From: Alphaproteobacteria bacterium
Lineage (GTDB): Bacteria > Pseudomonadota > Alphaproteobacteria > UBA6615
DNA: 64,000 bases
NCBI GenBank assembly: GCA_011087645.1
Contig: JAALLF010000012.1
Coordinates: 33,417 to 97,416, forward strand
Direction of reading: 5' to 3'
Both the position numbers and the translations under genes were made by a program. The notes under the pieces are model-generated. The model was not told where the DNA came from and ran no database searches. It saw nothing but the letters and a program-made list of their open reading frames with translations. This document shows, piece by piece, positions 6,773-14,915 of the stretch. The stretch's first letter is position 1. Every line of letters starts with the position of its first letter.

Positions 6773-7981
6773 ATGGCCGCTCCCGCTACGCTCGCCACAC
6801 GCCCCACCGCGCCCATGTCCTTGCTGGTGTCGATGATGGTCGCAAGCCAGGTGGCGATCACCATCTTCTTACCCTCGCTGCCGTCCATGGCGGAAGACCT
6901 GGGCACCAGTCAGGCCGCTGTGCAAATCATCATACCGGCCTATCTCGGCGCCTTCGCCCTGGCCCAATTGGTGATCGGTCCCCTATCGGATGCGGTCGGC
7001 CGGCGCGGCCCGTTATTGATCGGGCTGGCCGTGTTCACCGCCGCCAGCGTAGCCTGCGCGCTGGCCCCCAACATCACCTTTCTGGTCGTCGCGCGGATAT
7101 TCCAGGCCATCGGCGGCTGCGTCAGTATTGTCATCGCCCGCGCCATCATCCGCGACACCACCGACGGCGCCGCCTCGACCAAGGCGATGGCCTATCTGGG
7201 CATGGCGTTGGGGGTCACCCCGGCGGTGGCGCCGTTGATCGGCGGCCAATTGGAGGTGGCCTTCGGCTGGCAGTCGAGCTTCCTGGCAACGGCGATCTTC
7301 GGCGCCGGGGTTACCTTTGCATCGTTCTTCAAGTTGCAAGAGACCCTACTGCCGGGTGATCGCGTCACCACCCGGACGATCGATTTGGCGCGCACCTATG
7401 TACGCCTGGTGCGTATGCCTATATTTGTCGGCTACGCGCTGAACCTGGGATTTACCGGCGCTGCCTTTCAAGCCTTCATCGCCGGCGCGCCGGTCGCCTT
7501 TATCGTCATCATGGGCGTGCCGCCGCAAGCGCTGGGCTACTACATCGTGTCGGTGGCGCTGGCCTATGTGGTCGGCAACTACGCCTCGAGCCAACTATCC
7601 TTCAAGGTCGACCGCAACACCATGATCTGGATCGGCTGCAGCCTGACCATCGGCGGCACCGGAATATCGGCTTTGCTCGCGCTAACCGGCCTGGCCACGC
7701 CGATCAACCTGATGATCCCCCTGACGATCTACAGCATCGGCTCCGGTTTCGTCGCCCCCAACGCGCTGTCCGGCGGCCTGGTTGCCGTCGAGCCGGCCAA
7801 CGCCGGCGCCGCCGCGGCATTGAGCGGCTTCGCGCAGATGGGTTGCGGCTTTATCAGCACGCTGATCATAGCCGGGCTGGTGCAGACCTCGTTCCTGCAG
7901 GTCGGTGCGCTGATGACCGCCAGCGTCACCATATCCTGGCTTTTCTTTGTCGTGCTGGTGGTCCGCCGCGGCCGGCCATAA
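6773..7981 (+). CDS. MFS transporter, Bcr/CflA drug-efflux type
   Basis: The 402-residue protein has 12 predicted membrane helices. The opening FLPSLPSMAEDLGTS is typical of the Bcr/CflA (DHA1) subfamily, and the loop 2-3 motif GPLSDAVGRRGPLL is MFS motif A. It probably exports drugs or metabolites in exchange for protons across the inner membrane. The GVTPAVAPLIGG stretch in helix 5 is the antiporter motif C region. It is convergent with the EamA gene 4 bases downstream. Start could also be the Met at 6815. Substrate unknown. Confidence 0.85.
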   Translation: MAAPATLATRPTAPMSLLVSMMVASQVAITIFLPSLPSMAEDLGTSQAAVQIIIPAYLGAFALAQLVIGPLSDAVGRRGPLLIGLAVFTAASVACALAPNITFLVVARIFQAIGGCVSIVIARAIIRDTTDGAASTKAMAYLGMALGVTPAVAPLIGGQLEVAFGWQSSFLATAIFGAGVTFASFFKLQETLLPGDRVTTRTIDLARTYVRLVRMPIFVGYALNLGFTGAAFQAFIAGAPVAFIVIMGVPPQALGYYIVSVALAYVVGNYASSQLSFKVDRNTMIWIGCSLTIGGTGISALLALTGLATPINLMIPLTIYSIGSGFVAPNALSGGLVAVEPANAGAAAALSGFAQMGCGFISTLIIAGLVQTSFLQVGALMTASVTISWLFFVVLVVRRGRP

Positions 7982-7985
7982 ACCC

Positions 7986-8921
7986 TCAGCCGGCGTCGGA
8001 GCGCTTTTCCGGAGTGCGCCCCCGGCTCATCAGCACCACACCGACAACGACCAATAACACCGCGACGAAATGGTACCATTCCATGGTTTCGCCCAATACC
8101 AGGATCGCCAAGGTCGCGGTGAACAGCGCACGCATATAATGGCCGACGCTAGCCTTCGCCGGCCCCAGCCCCAGCACGGCGAGATTATTGAGACCCACCG
8201 CCACGACGGCGATTGCCGTGCCGACCCAGGCGATGACCAGCAAGGACTGGGTGGTGAAGGGCACGGTTAGGTACGTGATCGATTCATAAAGGTAGAGCGG
8301 CGCCAGGGTGATCATGCCGAATATCTGAATGACCACCAGAATGAGCATGGGCCCGATGGCCGCCGGCACTTTGCGCAGCATCACCGAATAAACCGCAAAC
8401 GACGTCGTGCCGACCACCAACAGCAAATCACCGCCGCTAAACGACAGCGAACCCAGAGCCGAAGGGTCGCCGCGCATCAACACCATCAGCACGCCAATGG
8501 CGGCGACGGCAATGCCGACCCCCTGCTTGGCGTTAATGGTGTGGCGCAAAATCAGCCAAGCGAAAATGACGGTCAGCGCCGGCTGGGCGGTGGCGATGAT
8601 GCCGCCGTTGAGCGCGGTCGTGAAGTTATAGGCCAGATATACCGTGGCATTGCCCAACGGCATGAACATCAGCGCCATTGCGGTAAACAGCTTCCAATGG
8701 CGCAGAATGAGCCGGCGGTGCAGCAACAAATCGCGCCAGGCGAACGGCAACAAGACCAGGGCGCCCACGGTGATCCGCCAGAAAGCCAGGCCCATGGGCG
8801 GAATTTCGCCGCCGACATAACGGCCCAATATGTGATTGGTGGAGACCACGAAAGCGCCGATCACGAGCAGCGCCCACGGCCACGCGCCGGACCCAAACCG
8901 CTGTTCGGCGGCGCTTACCAC
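7986..8921 (-). CDS. EamA/DMT-family transporter
   Basis: The 311-residue protein starts at a GTG and has ten hydrophobic helices in two EamA repeats (about residues 15-150 and 165-300). The hallmark is a short WRITVGALVLLPF stretch in repeat one and the inner repeat ending with GETMEWYHFVAVLLVVVGVVLMSRG. Members export amino acids or other small metabolites, or take up nucleotide sugars. Substrate cannot be told from sequence. It is divergent from the cupin gene and convergent with the MFS gene. Confidence 0.85.
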   Translation of the reverse strand: MVSAAEQRFGSGAWPWALLVIGAFVVSTNHILGRYVGGEIPPMGLAFWRITVGALVLLPFAWRDLLLHRRLILRHWKLFTAMALMFMPLGNATVYLAYNFTTALNGGIIATAQPALTVIFAWLILRHTINAKQGVGIAVAAIGVLMVLMRGDPSALGSLSFSGGDLLLVVGTTSFAVYSVMLRKVPAAIGPMLILVVIQIFGMITLAPLYLYESITYLTVPFTTQSLLVIAWVGTAIAVVAVGLNNLAVLGLGPAKASVGHYMRALFTATLAILVLGETMEWYHFVAVLLVVVGVVLMSRGRTPEKRSDAG

Positions 8922-9141
8922 CGCTGGTCTCCGATGCTGACCGACAAATACCCGTCCCCCAAGTCACACGCCGCATGGCGCTTTTAGGCCTATCTAGTGC
9001 CGCCATAAGCGCGGTGGCGCAAGGCCCGAATGATGAACGCGCATGCAAGCCCGCGCCAGGTGGCATGTTGAAGCCGCACGGCCACGCGCCTAGTCTGGTT
9101 TTCAAACCGATAGATAATCAGACCTAAAGGGGGAAACAGAC

Positions 9142-9720
9142 ATGGCAGGCGAAATCAGACGGGTGGTCACCGGCCACGACAAGAACGGCAAGGCAACGGT
9201 GCTCATCGACGGCCCGGCGCCGTTCGTCCACGTCAATCCGCGCAACGCCGAAGATACCTCGACCGACATTTGGCGCACCGGCGATATGCCGTGCTCCATC
9301 GTCGCCGAACACGAAGAGTCGACAATGGGCCCGCGCCGCCAGATGCCGACAAAAAACGGCACGGTGATCCGCATCAACCGCTTCGCGCCAGAGAGCGAGG
9401 AAGTGCGCAACATGACCGTCGAACAAGCCCGCGCCGCTTTCACCGCCCTGGGTAACGAGCCGGCCTCGACCTTCGGGCGCGGCGGCCGCCACCCGCTGAT
9501 GCACCGCACCGAGACCATCGACTATGCGGTCATCCTATCGGGCGAGATCACCATGTTCCTCGACGACCAGGACGTCGAGCTCAAGGCCGGCGACACGGTG
9601 GTGCAATGCGGCACCAACCACGCCTGGGTCAACCGCTCAGGCGCGGTCTGCGAGGTACTGTTCGTGCTGATCGACGGGACGTTCGACGAGGGGCTGGCGG
9701 CGAGTTTTCCCACCGAATAG
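9142..9720 (+). CDS. Cupin-domain protein
   Basis: A good Shine-Dalgarno (AAAGGGGG) precedes the ATG. The 192-residue protein has a C-terminal cupin barrel: HRTETIDYAVILSGEITMFLDDQDVELKAGDTVVQCGTNHAWVNR at about 123-170. The G(X)3-6GD and CGTNHAW segments correspond to cupin motifs 1 and 2, with His123 (HRTETID) and His163 possible metal ligands. The N-terminal half may be a second, degenerate barrel. Such proteins often act as small dioxygenases, isomerases or sensors in carboxylate metabolism. Single gene; role unknown. Confidence 0.75.
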   Translation: MAGEIRRVVTGHDKNGKATVLIDGPAPFVHVNPRNAEDTSTDIWRTGDMPCSIVAEHEESTMGPRRQMPTKNGTVIRINRFAPESEEVRNMTVEQARAAFTALGNEPASTFGRGGRHPLMHRTETIDYAVILSGEITMFLDDQDVELKAGDTVVQCGTNHAWVNRSGAVCEVLFVLIDGTFDEGLAASFPTE

Positions 9721-9776
9721 CTCAATGAATTCGCCGCTTGGGCGCTGCGATAACACAGAAAAAATGGCGGTAGAGT

Positions 9777-9853
9777 TGGTCGGGGAGAGAGGATTCGAAC
9801 CTCCGGCCCCTACGTCCCGAACGTAGTGCTCTACCAGGCTGAGCTACTCCCCG
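9777..9853 (-). tRNA. tRNA-Pro (CGG)
   Basis: The complementary strand folds as a 77-base tRNA with encoded CCA (9777-9779). Its parts are: acceptor CGGGGAG paired with CTCCCCG, D arm GCTC..GAGC, anticodon loop TTCGGGA with anticodon CGG, and T arm with GGTTCGAATCC. It reads proline CCG codons. It lies alone between the cupin gene and a palindromic repeat. Confidence 0.95.
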
Positions 9854-9920
9854 ACCGGCGGCGCTTTTAATACACACCGCGCCGGGCAATGGCAATGACC
9901 CGACCAGATAAGCGGTAGCT

Positions 9921-10008
9921 CATGCTTCGACAGGCTCAGCATGAGGACTATTGTTTATGGTGAAATCCTACCCCAGCCCTCATCCTGGGCTTGTCGAAGG
10001 AGGAGGGC
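9921..10008. repeat. REP-like palindromic repeat, copy 1
   Basis: Two complementary arms face each other across about 30 bases. The first contains CTTCGACAGGCTCAGC (9925-9940) followed by ATGAGG. The second contains CATCCTGGGCTTGTCG (9981-9996). The same element occurs at 55201-55283. Together they look like an intergenic REP-type repeat family dispersed in this genome. It lies between tRNA-Pro and the universal stress gene. Confidence 0.8.
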
Positions 10009-10037
10009 CCCTGCCCTGCCGCTGTCAGCGTCGCCTA

Positions 10038-10463
10038 CTACCGCACCACCAGCACCGAGCCCTCAAAATGACGCACCACGCGGGCGGCGTTGGGGCCGAG
10101 CAGATAGTCCTTCAGCTCGGGCCGGTGGGCGGCGAGCAGGATGAGATCGGCCTTGATGTCGCGGGCGGTGCGCAGCACCTCTTCATAGACCGAGCCGTGG
10201 CCGACGATGTGCTGCACGGTGACGCCGTCGGGCACATGGTCGCCGACGAAGGCGTGAAGCTGAACCCGCGCGCTTTCCAGGGCCTTTTCCTCGAAACCTT
10301 CGGGGAAGTAGGTGCCCACCATCGCCATGCCGAAATCAGGCACCACGTTCAGCACATGCAGGGTGCTGCCGAAAGCCTTGCAGTATTCGACCGCGGTGGG
10401 CAGCGCCTTTTCCCACGAACTCGCCTGGTTGAGATCGACGGGGAATAGAATGTTCTTATACAT
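10038..10463 (-). CDS. Universal stress protein (UspA family) coupled to a TRAP operon
   Basis: The start at 10463 has GGGAGAG upstream and lies 10 bases after the permease stop, so the gene is the last of the TRAP operon. The 141-residue product has the Usp pattern: MYKNILFPVDLNQAS at the N-terminus, and a C-terminal GHGSVYEEVLRTA...LILLAAHRPELKDYLLGPNAARVVRHFEGSVLVVR. The last part carries the G-2x-G-9x-G-S-like ATP-binding segment in altered form (LGPNAARVVRHFEGS). In Halomonas the ectoine TRAP operon ends with the Usp-family regulator TeaD, so a role in controlling transport is plausible here. Confidence 0.85.
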   Translation of the reverse strand: MYKNILFPVDLNQASSWEKALPTAVEYCKAFGSTLHVLNVVPDFGMAMVGTYFPEGFEEKALESARVQLHAFVGDHVPDGVTVQHIVGHGSVYEEVLRTARDIKADLILLAAHRPELKDYLLGPNAARVVRHFEGSVLVVR

Positions 10464-10473
10464 CGCACTCTCC

Positions 10474-12684
10474 CTATCCTGCCTGCGCGACCGGCGCACC
10501 CGGCCCGCGCTGTTTTCGTCGGCGCTTCTGGTAGAAATAGAGCGCGAGGTAGATCGCCAGCCCCACTGCTTGAACAAGCTGGCGTGGCACGTCGAGATCT
10601 TCGGAGATCAGCGTCGGGCGGAACATCACGATCGCGACCGCCAACAGCAATATTCGCTCCGGCCAGTTGCAGTCGTCGGCGAAGAAGCCTTGCATGAACG
10701 AGGCGAAAGCGAAGATGGCGATCAGCGAGATGAAGAACACCCAAATCAGCAGGAAGATATTGTTGAGCCAGATGATGTCGCCATTTTCAGCCACGCCGGA
10801 AATCATCAGCAACTCGGTGTTGAAGATGAAGACGAAGGGCAGGATCGCGGTGCGCAGATCGTAGGTGAAGCCCTGCAGCCCGGTCTTGATGGGGTCCGAC
10901 TTGGCGATCGCCGCGCCGGCATAGGCGGCCAAGCCCACCGGCGGGGTGTCGTCGGCCAGTATGCCGAAATAGAACACGAACAAATGGGCCGCGACGAGGG
11001 GGAAGACCAGGCCGGCATCGCCACCCAGTTGCACGATCACCGGCGCCGTCAGGGTCGCCATCAAGATGTAGTTGGCCGTGGTCGGCAGACCCATGCCCAA
11101 AATCATGCTGGTAACAGCCGTCAGCACCAGCATGATCGAGATATTGCCCAGCGAAACCACGTCGATCAGCTGCACGAAGCGGCCGACCAGCCCGGTGCTG
11201 GTCACCACGCCGACGATGATGCCGGCCGCCGCTGTGGCCACACCCACACTCATCATCGAGCGGGCGCCGGCCACCAAGCCTTGCCAGATGTCCATGAGAC
11301 CACTGAGAAAGGCATCGCCGAGGACGCGGCCAATTGGGGCATCGGGCTCAATGCTGCCGGCCTTCTTGTGGGCGCCGAGGGCAAGATAGGCGATGATCGG
11401 GCGCTGTACGATCATCAGCACAGCCAGCGCTTCGATGGCGAACAGCGCCGAGGTGATCGGCGAAAACCGCACAATCACCAGGAAGTAAATAAGGACGCCC
11501 AACGGCACCAGATAGTGCATGCCATTTAAGAAGGTCTTGAGCAGCGGCGGCAGTTCCGACTTCGATAGCGGGCGCAGGTTGAGCTTCAGCGCCTCCAGGT
11601 GGACCACATAGAACAACGCCATGTAGGAAATGATCGCCGGGAATAGCGCCGCGCGCACGACATCCAAATAGGGAATGCCAATGATATCGGCCATGATGAA
11701 GGCAGCCGCCCCCATGATCGGCGGCATCAACTGGCCATTGGTCGACGCGGCCACTTCTACGGCGGCGGCCTTGTAGGCCGGCAGGCCGACCTTTTTCATC
11801 AAAGGAATTGTGAAGGTGCCGGTGGTCACCACGTTCGCAATCGACGAGCCCGAAACCAGACCTGACAGGCCCGACGCGACGACTGCGGCCTTGGCCGGGC
11901 CGCCGGTTTTGTGGCCGAGGCCGGCAAAGGCCACGTCGATGAAATATTTACCGGAGCCAGCCTTATCGAGCAGCGAGCCGAACAACACGAACAAGAAGAC
12001 GAAACTAGTCGATACGCCGAGCGGCACGCCGAAAATACCGGTCGTCGACATGTACATATCGTTGATGAAGAAATCGAGCGGGATGCCCCGATGACGCAGA
12101 ATTTCCGGCATCCACGGACCGACGAAAGCATAAGCGATAAAGATCAAGCAGATGATGCTGAGCGCCGGTCCCAGCGCGCGGCGCGCCGCCTCGAGCAGCA
12201 GCACCATGGTGATCACGCCCATAATCACGTCTAGCTGGCTGGGCAAACCCTGGCGGTTGATGATGCCGTCAAAATCCCACCAGATGAACAGCGCGCCAGC
12301 GGTAGCCACGATCGCCAGGATGATGTCGATGATCGGGATATATTCGCGGTTGGACCGGGCGTTTTTGAGGAACGGCAGGACCGCGCGCAGGCCGCGCACC
12401 CAACGTGGCGGGTTATGATAATCGTAGGCGGGATAAGCCAGGAACACCAACGCCAGAGCGAATCCCAAATGCCACGAACGGGCGATGAAGGAATTGATTG
12501 GGCTTTGGGCAATCCACAACTGATAGATCGACCAAGCAACCGAAATCGCTAAGATAACGCCGACAGCGATACGGCTGGTGGGGTTGCGGGGTCCGCTTTC
12601 GACCTGGGCGACGAGGTCTTCCGCGGTTTTATTAGCCGACGGCTCGCCCCCGTCACCCAATGTGCCGTCTTGATTTTCGCTCAT
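10474..12684 (-). CDS. TRAP transporter fused permease (DctQ-DctM), TAXI type
   Basis: The 736-residue protein fuses the small (Q) and large (M) membrane subunits. After a polar N-terminus (about 35 residues) come four helices of the Q part and connecting helices to about residue 190. The M part follows, with the conserved GSSIANVVTTGTFTIPLMKK and MPPIMGAAAFIMADIIGIPY motifs. The length and the GLSGLVSGSS signature match TAXI-associated fused permeases. It drives Na+- or H+-coupled import of a solute bound by the TAXI receptors encoded just upstream. A hairpin separates it from the receptor gene. Confidence 0.92.
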   Translation of the reverse strand: MSENQDGTLGDGGEPSANKTAEDLVAQVESGPRNPTSRIAVGVILAISVAWSIYQLWIAQSPINSFIARSWHLGFALALVFLAYPAYDYHNPPRWVRGLRAVLPFLKNARSNREYIPIIDIILAIVATAGALFIWWDFDGIINRQGLPSQLDVIMGVITMVLLLEAARRALGPALSIICLIFIAYAFVGPWMPEILRHRGIPLDFFINDMYMSTTGIFGVPLGVSTSFVFLFVLFGSLLDKAGSGKYFIDVAFAGLGHKTGGPAKAAVVASGLSGLVSGSSIANVVTTGTFTIPLMKKVGLPAYKAAAVEVAASTNGQLMPPIMGAAAFIMADIIGIPYLDVVRAALFPAIISYMALFYVVHLEALKLNLRPLSKSELPPLLKTFLNGMHYLVPLGVLIYFLVIVRFSPITSALFAIEALAVLMIVQRPIIAYLALGAHKKAGSIEPDAPIGRVLGDAFLSGLMDIWQGLVAGARSMMSVGVATAAAGIIVGVVTSTGLVGRFVQLIDVVSLGNISIMLVLTAVTSMILGMGLPTTANYILMATLTAPVIVQLGGDAGLVFPLVAAHLFVFYFGILADDTPPVGLAAYAGAAIAKSDPIKTGLQGFTYDLRTAILPFVFIFNTELLMISGVAENGDIIWLNNIFLLIWVFFISLIAIFAFASFMQGFFADDCNWPERILLLAVAIVMFRPTLISEDLDVPRQLVQAVGLAIYLALYFYQKRRRKQRGPGAPVAQAG

Positions 12685-12710
12685 CCCGCCCCCCGAAAAT
12701 ACGATGCAGC

Positions 12711-12749
12711 TTATAAAAAATCCGGGCGGTGCGCTGCAGCACCGCCCGG
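12711..12749 (-). terminator. Intercistronic hairpin with U-tract between TAXI receptor and permease
   Basis: A perfect 11-base stem lies at 12722-12732 and 12739-12749 with a 6-base loop. On the minus strand it is followed by A and a run of six T (12715-12720). This is a classical intrinsic terminator. It sits between the abundant receptor gene and the permease gene, so it probably lowers permease transcription or protects the receptor mRNA 3' end. Confidence 0.8.
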
Positions 12750-12762
12750 CTTTAACGCTGGA

Positions 12763-13740
12763 TTACATCCAGCCGCGTTCTTTGTAGTACTTGATCGCGC
12801 CCGGATGCAGAGGTGCGGAAAGCCCCTTCAGCATGTCGGCGGGGTCAAGAATACGGAATGCCGCATGAGTTCCCTTCAACTCGTCAAGATTTTCAAACAC
12901 GGTCTTGGTGTAGTCGTAGACCGTCTGATCGTCGACATCGGCGCTCGTCACCACCGTGGCTTTCACCGCATAGGTCTCGAACTCGTCGACGCCCTTGATG
13001 ATGCCGGCCGGATACTTAGCCAGCACATAGTAGGGCTTATCGGAAATGAACTTCTTGATGGCGTCGGAATTGATATCGAGGATATCGATATCGGTCGAAT
13101 TTGCTGGCTCCTCGATCGCCGCGCTCGGCATGCCGACGGTGTAGATGAAGGCGTCAACTTTCTTGTCGACCAGCGCCGGTGAGGCTTCGCCCTGCTGCAG
13201 GCCCTCTGCCTTGATGTCCTTATCGGGATCGATGCCATAGAGCGGCAACAGATCCATCGAATTACCGCGCTGACCGGAACCCGGGTTACCGATATTGACG
13301 GTCTTGCCTTTCAGATCGCCGACGCTCTTGATGCCGGTATCCGTACGCGTCACCAACAGCACCGCCTCGGGATGGGCGGAAAACACGCTGCGTAGCTTGC
13401 CGACAGGCTTACCGTCCCAGTCGGCCTTGCCGTTGGCGGCCTGCCAGTTACGATCGGACTGAGCGACACCAAAGTCGAGCAGGCCGCGATTGACAGCGTT
13501 GACATTGAACACCGAACCCAAGGCCGGACGGCCAACGCAGTTATATTTGTCGCCGGCATGCTTGTTGATGATCTGACAGGTCTGCAAAGCAACCTGATAG
13601 TAGACACCGGTCACCGAACCGCCGCCGATCAGAATGTCGCGCGATTGCGCCTGGGCCTCTGGGCTACCAACCGTCGACGCGCCAAACGCCATCGCTGCCA
13701 CCGCGGCAGCCGTTAATAGACTTTTACGATAGTGGGACAC
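12763..13740 (-). CDS. TAXI-family TRAP solute-binding protein 1
   Basis: The GTG at 13740 is preferred: AAGGAGAG lies 5 bases upstream, and the signal peptide (HYRKSLLTAAAVAAMAFGAS, cut after AQAQ) then begins properly. A longer ATG frame starts at 13785. The mature protein has the TAXI hallmarks ILIGGGSVTGVYYQVA, FGVAQSDRNWQA, and LKGKTVNIGNPGSGQRG. It binds its ligand in the periplasm and delivers it to the fused permease encoded next. A 154-base gap separates it from the second receptor gene, so it may have its own promoter. Confidence 0.92.
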   Translation of the reverse strand: MSHYRKSLLTAAAVAAMAFGASTVGSPEAQAQSRDILIGGGSVTGVYYQVALQTCQIINKHAGDKYNCVGRPALGSVFNVNAVNRGLLDFGVAQSDRNWQAANGKADWDGKPVGKLRSVFSAHPEAVLLVTRTDTGIKSVGDLKGKTVNIGNPGSGQRGNSMDLLPLYGIDPDKDIKAEGLQQGEASPALVDKKVDAFIYTVGMPSAAIEEPANSTDIDILDINSDAIKKFISDKPYYVLAKYPAGIIKGVDEFETYAVKATVVTSADVDDQTVYDYTKTVFENLDELKGTHAAFRILDPADMLKGLSAPLHPGAIKYYKERGWM

Positions 13741-13894
13741 TAGCTCTCTCCTTGTTACCCTGATTTCGTTTTTATTTGCCGGCATCCTGTCAATAGTGCC
13801 GGATACCCGTTTTTCGGGCTATTAGCTTACACATAATTCTATTCCGGAGTCACACTGGCCGGCTCCCCCCTTAGTAGGATGGCTCGCCGCCGGC

Positions 13895-14893
13895 CTAAGA
13901 CCCTTCGCGATCCGCAAAATAGCGCGCCGCCGCGCGATGCAGTGGCGCCGATAGGCCCTCGCGCGTCATTTGATCTGCGTCCAGCCATGCCAGGGCCGGG
14001 TGTAGCGCGCGGAACGCCTCGAAATTATCGAATATCGCAGATACAATCGCGGTGACGGCGGTGTCGGTGACATCCGCGCGGGTCACCAGCGTTGCGCCCA
14101 CCCCGAAGGTCGGTACGGCGGCATCGATACCGCTATAAATCCCCGCCGGGATCGCCGCCTTTCGATAAAAGCTGTTATCTGCCAACAGCTTATCGACCTC
14201 TGGCCCCTCCAATTTCAGAAACGACACACCGCATTGGGCCGTCAGCGCCGCAAGGGTCGCCGACGGGCTACCAACTGCATAAACCGCTGAATCAATACTG
14301 CCGTTACACAATGCCGCAGCCTGTTGTGGCGCCGCCAGTTCCTGGACCTCACTGAAGTCCGACATCGACCAGCCAAGCGCGCCAATCAAGGCTTCCATCA
14401 TGCCACGCCCGGCGGTCGCCGGAGCGCCGACGCTGATCCGCTTGCCTTTCAAATCAGCCAGGTCATCGATGCCCGCGTCACGCCGCACGGCAATCACCAG
14501 GGGTTCCGCATGGAGCGCCAGAACCGCGGCGAGCGAGGCAAAAGGCGTCGGGTCGGCAAAAAATTCGGCGCCGTTATGGGCCCAAAACCCCCAGTCGGAT
14601 TGCACGATCGCGAAGTCGGTGCGCTTCGCCCGCAGCGCTTCGAGGCTTGCCTTCGAACTTTCGCCCGGCACAACAGCACAGGTCGCGTTACCGCCCTCAT
14701 CGACCATATTCACCACCTGGCAGATAGCGCCGGCGGCGGGATAATAGACCCCGGCGACCTTTCCCGTGCCGATAATTACCGTATCGCCGTCGGCTGCGTG
14801 GGCGTCCCCAGGGACACCCGCCGCCAACACTGCCAGCAACAACGCAAACAAACCGCAAGCGGTGGGGAAACCTAACCGGGACTGGAATTTCAT
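13895..14893 (-). CDS. TAXI-family TRAP solute-binding protein 2
   Basis: The start at 14893 (MKFQSRLGFPTAC) gives a signal peptide cut near HAADG. A longer frame to 14968 would overlap the aminotransferase. The protein shares the TAXI pattern: VIIGTGKVAGVYYPAAGAICQVVN, FAIVQSDWGFWAHNG, LKGKRISVGAPATAGRGMMEAL, and a C-terminal GLSAPLHRAAARYF that parallels GLSAPLHPGAIKYY of receptor 1. It is clearly a diverged paralogue. Only one permease is encoded, so the two receptors may widen its ligand range. It starts 22 bases after the aminotransferase stop. Confidence 0.9.
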   Translation of the reverse strand: MKFQSRLGFPTACGLFALLLAVLAAGVPGDAHAADGDTVIIGTGKVAGVYYPAAGAICQVVNMVDEGGNATCAVVPGESSKASLEALRAKRTDFAIVQSDWGFWAHNGAEFFADPTPFASLAAVLALHAEPLVIAVRRDAGIDDLADLKGKRISVGAPATAGRGMMEALIGALGWSMSDFSEVQELAAPQQAAALCNGSIDSAVYAVGSPSATLAALTAQCGVSFLKLEGPEVDKLLADNSFYRKAAIPAGIYSGIDAAVPTFGVGATLVTRADVTDTAVTAIVSAIFDNFEAFRALHPALAWLDADQMTREGLSAPLHRAAARYFADREGS

Positions 14894-14915
14894 AAGCGGA
14901 ACGGCCTTTATTGAG

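Noticed and set aside
10312..11529. Long open frame (405 codons) on the plus strand
   Set aside because: It lies antisense to the fused TRAP permease; its translation is rich in His, Gln, Arg and Asp with no domain, as expected from a shadow of a hydrophobic GC-rich gene.
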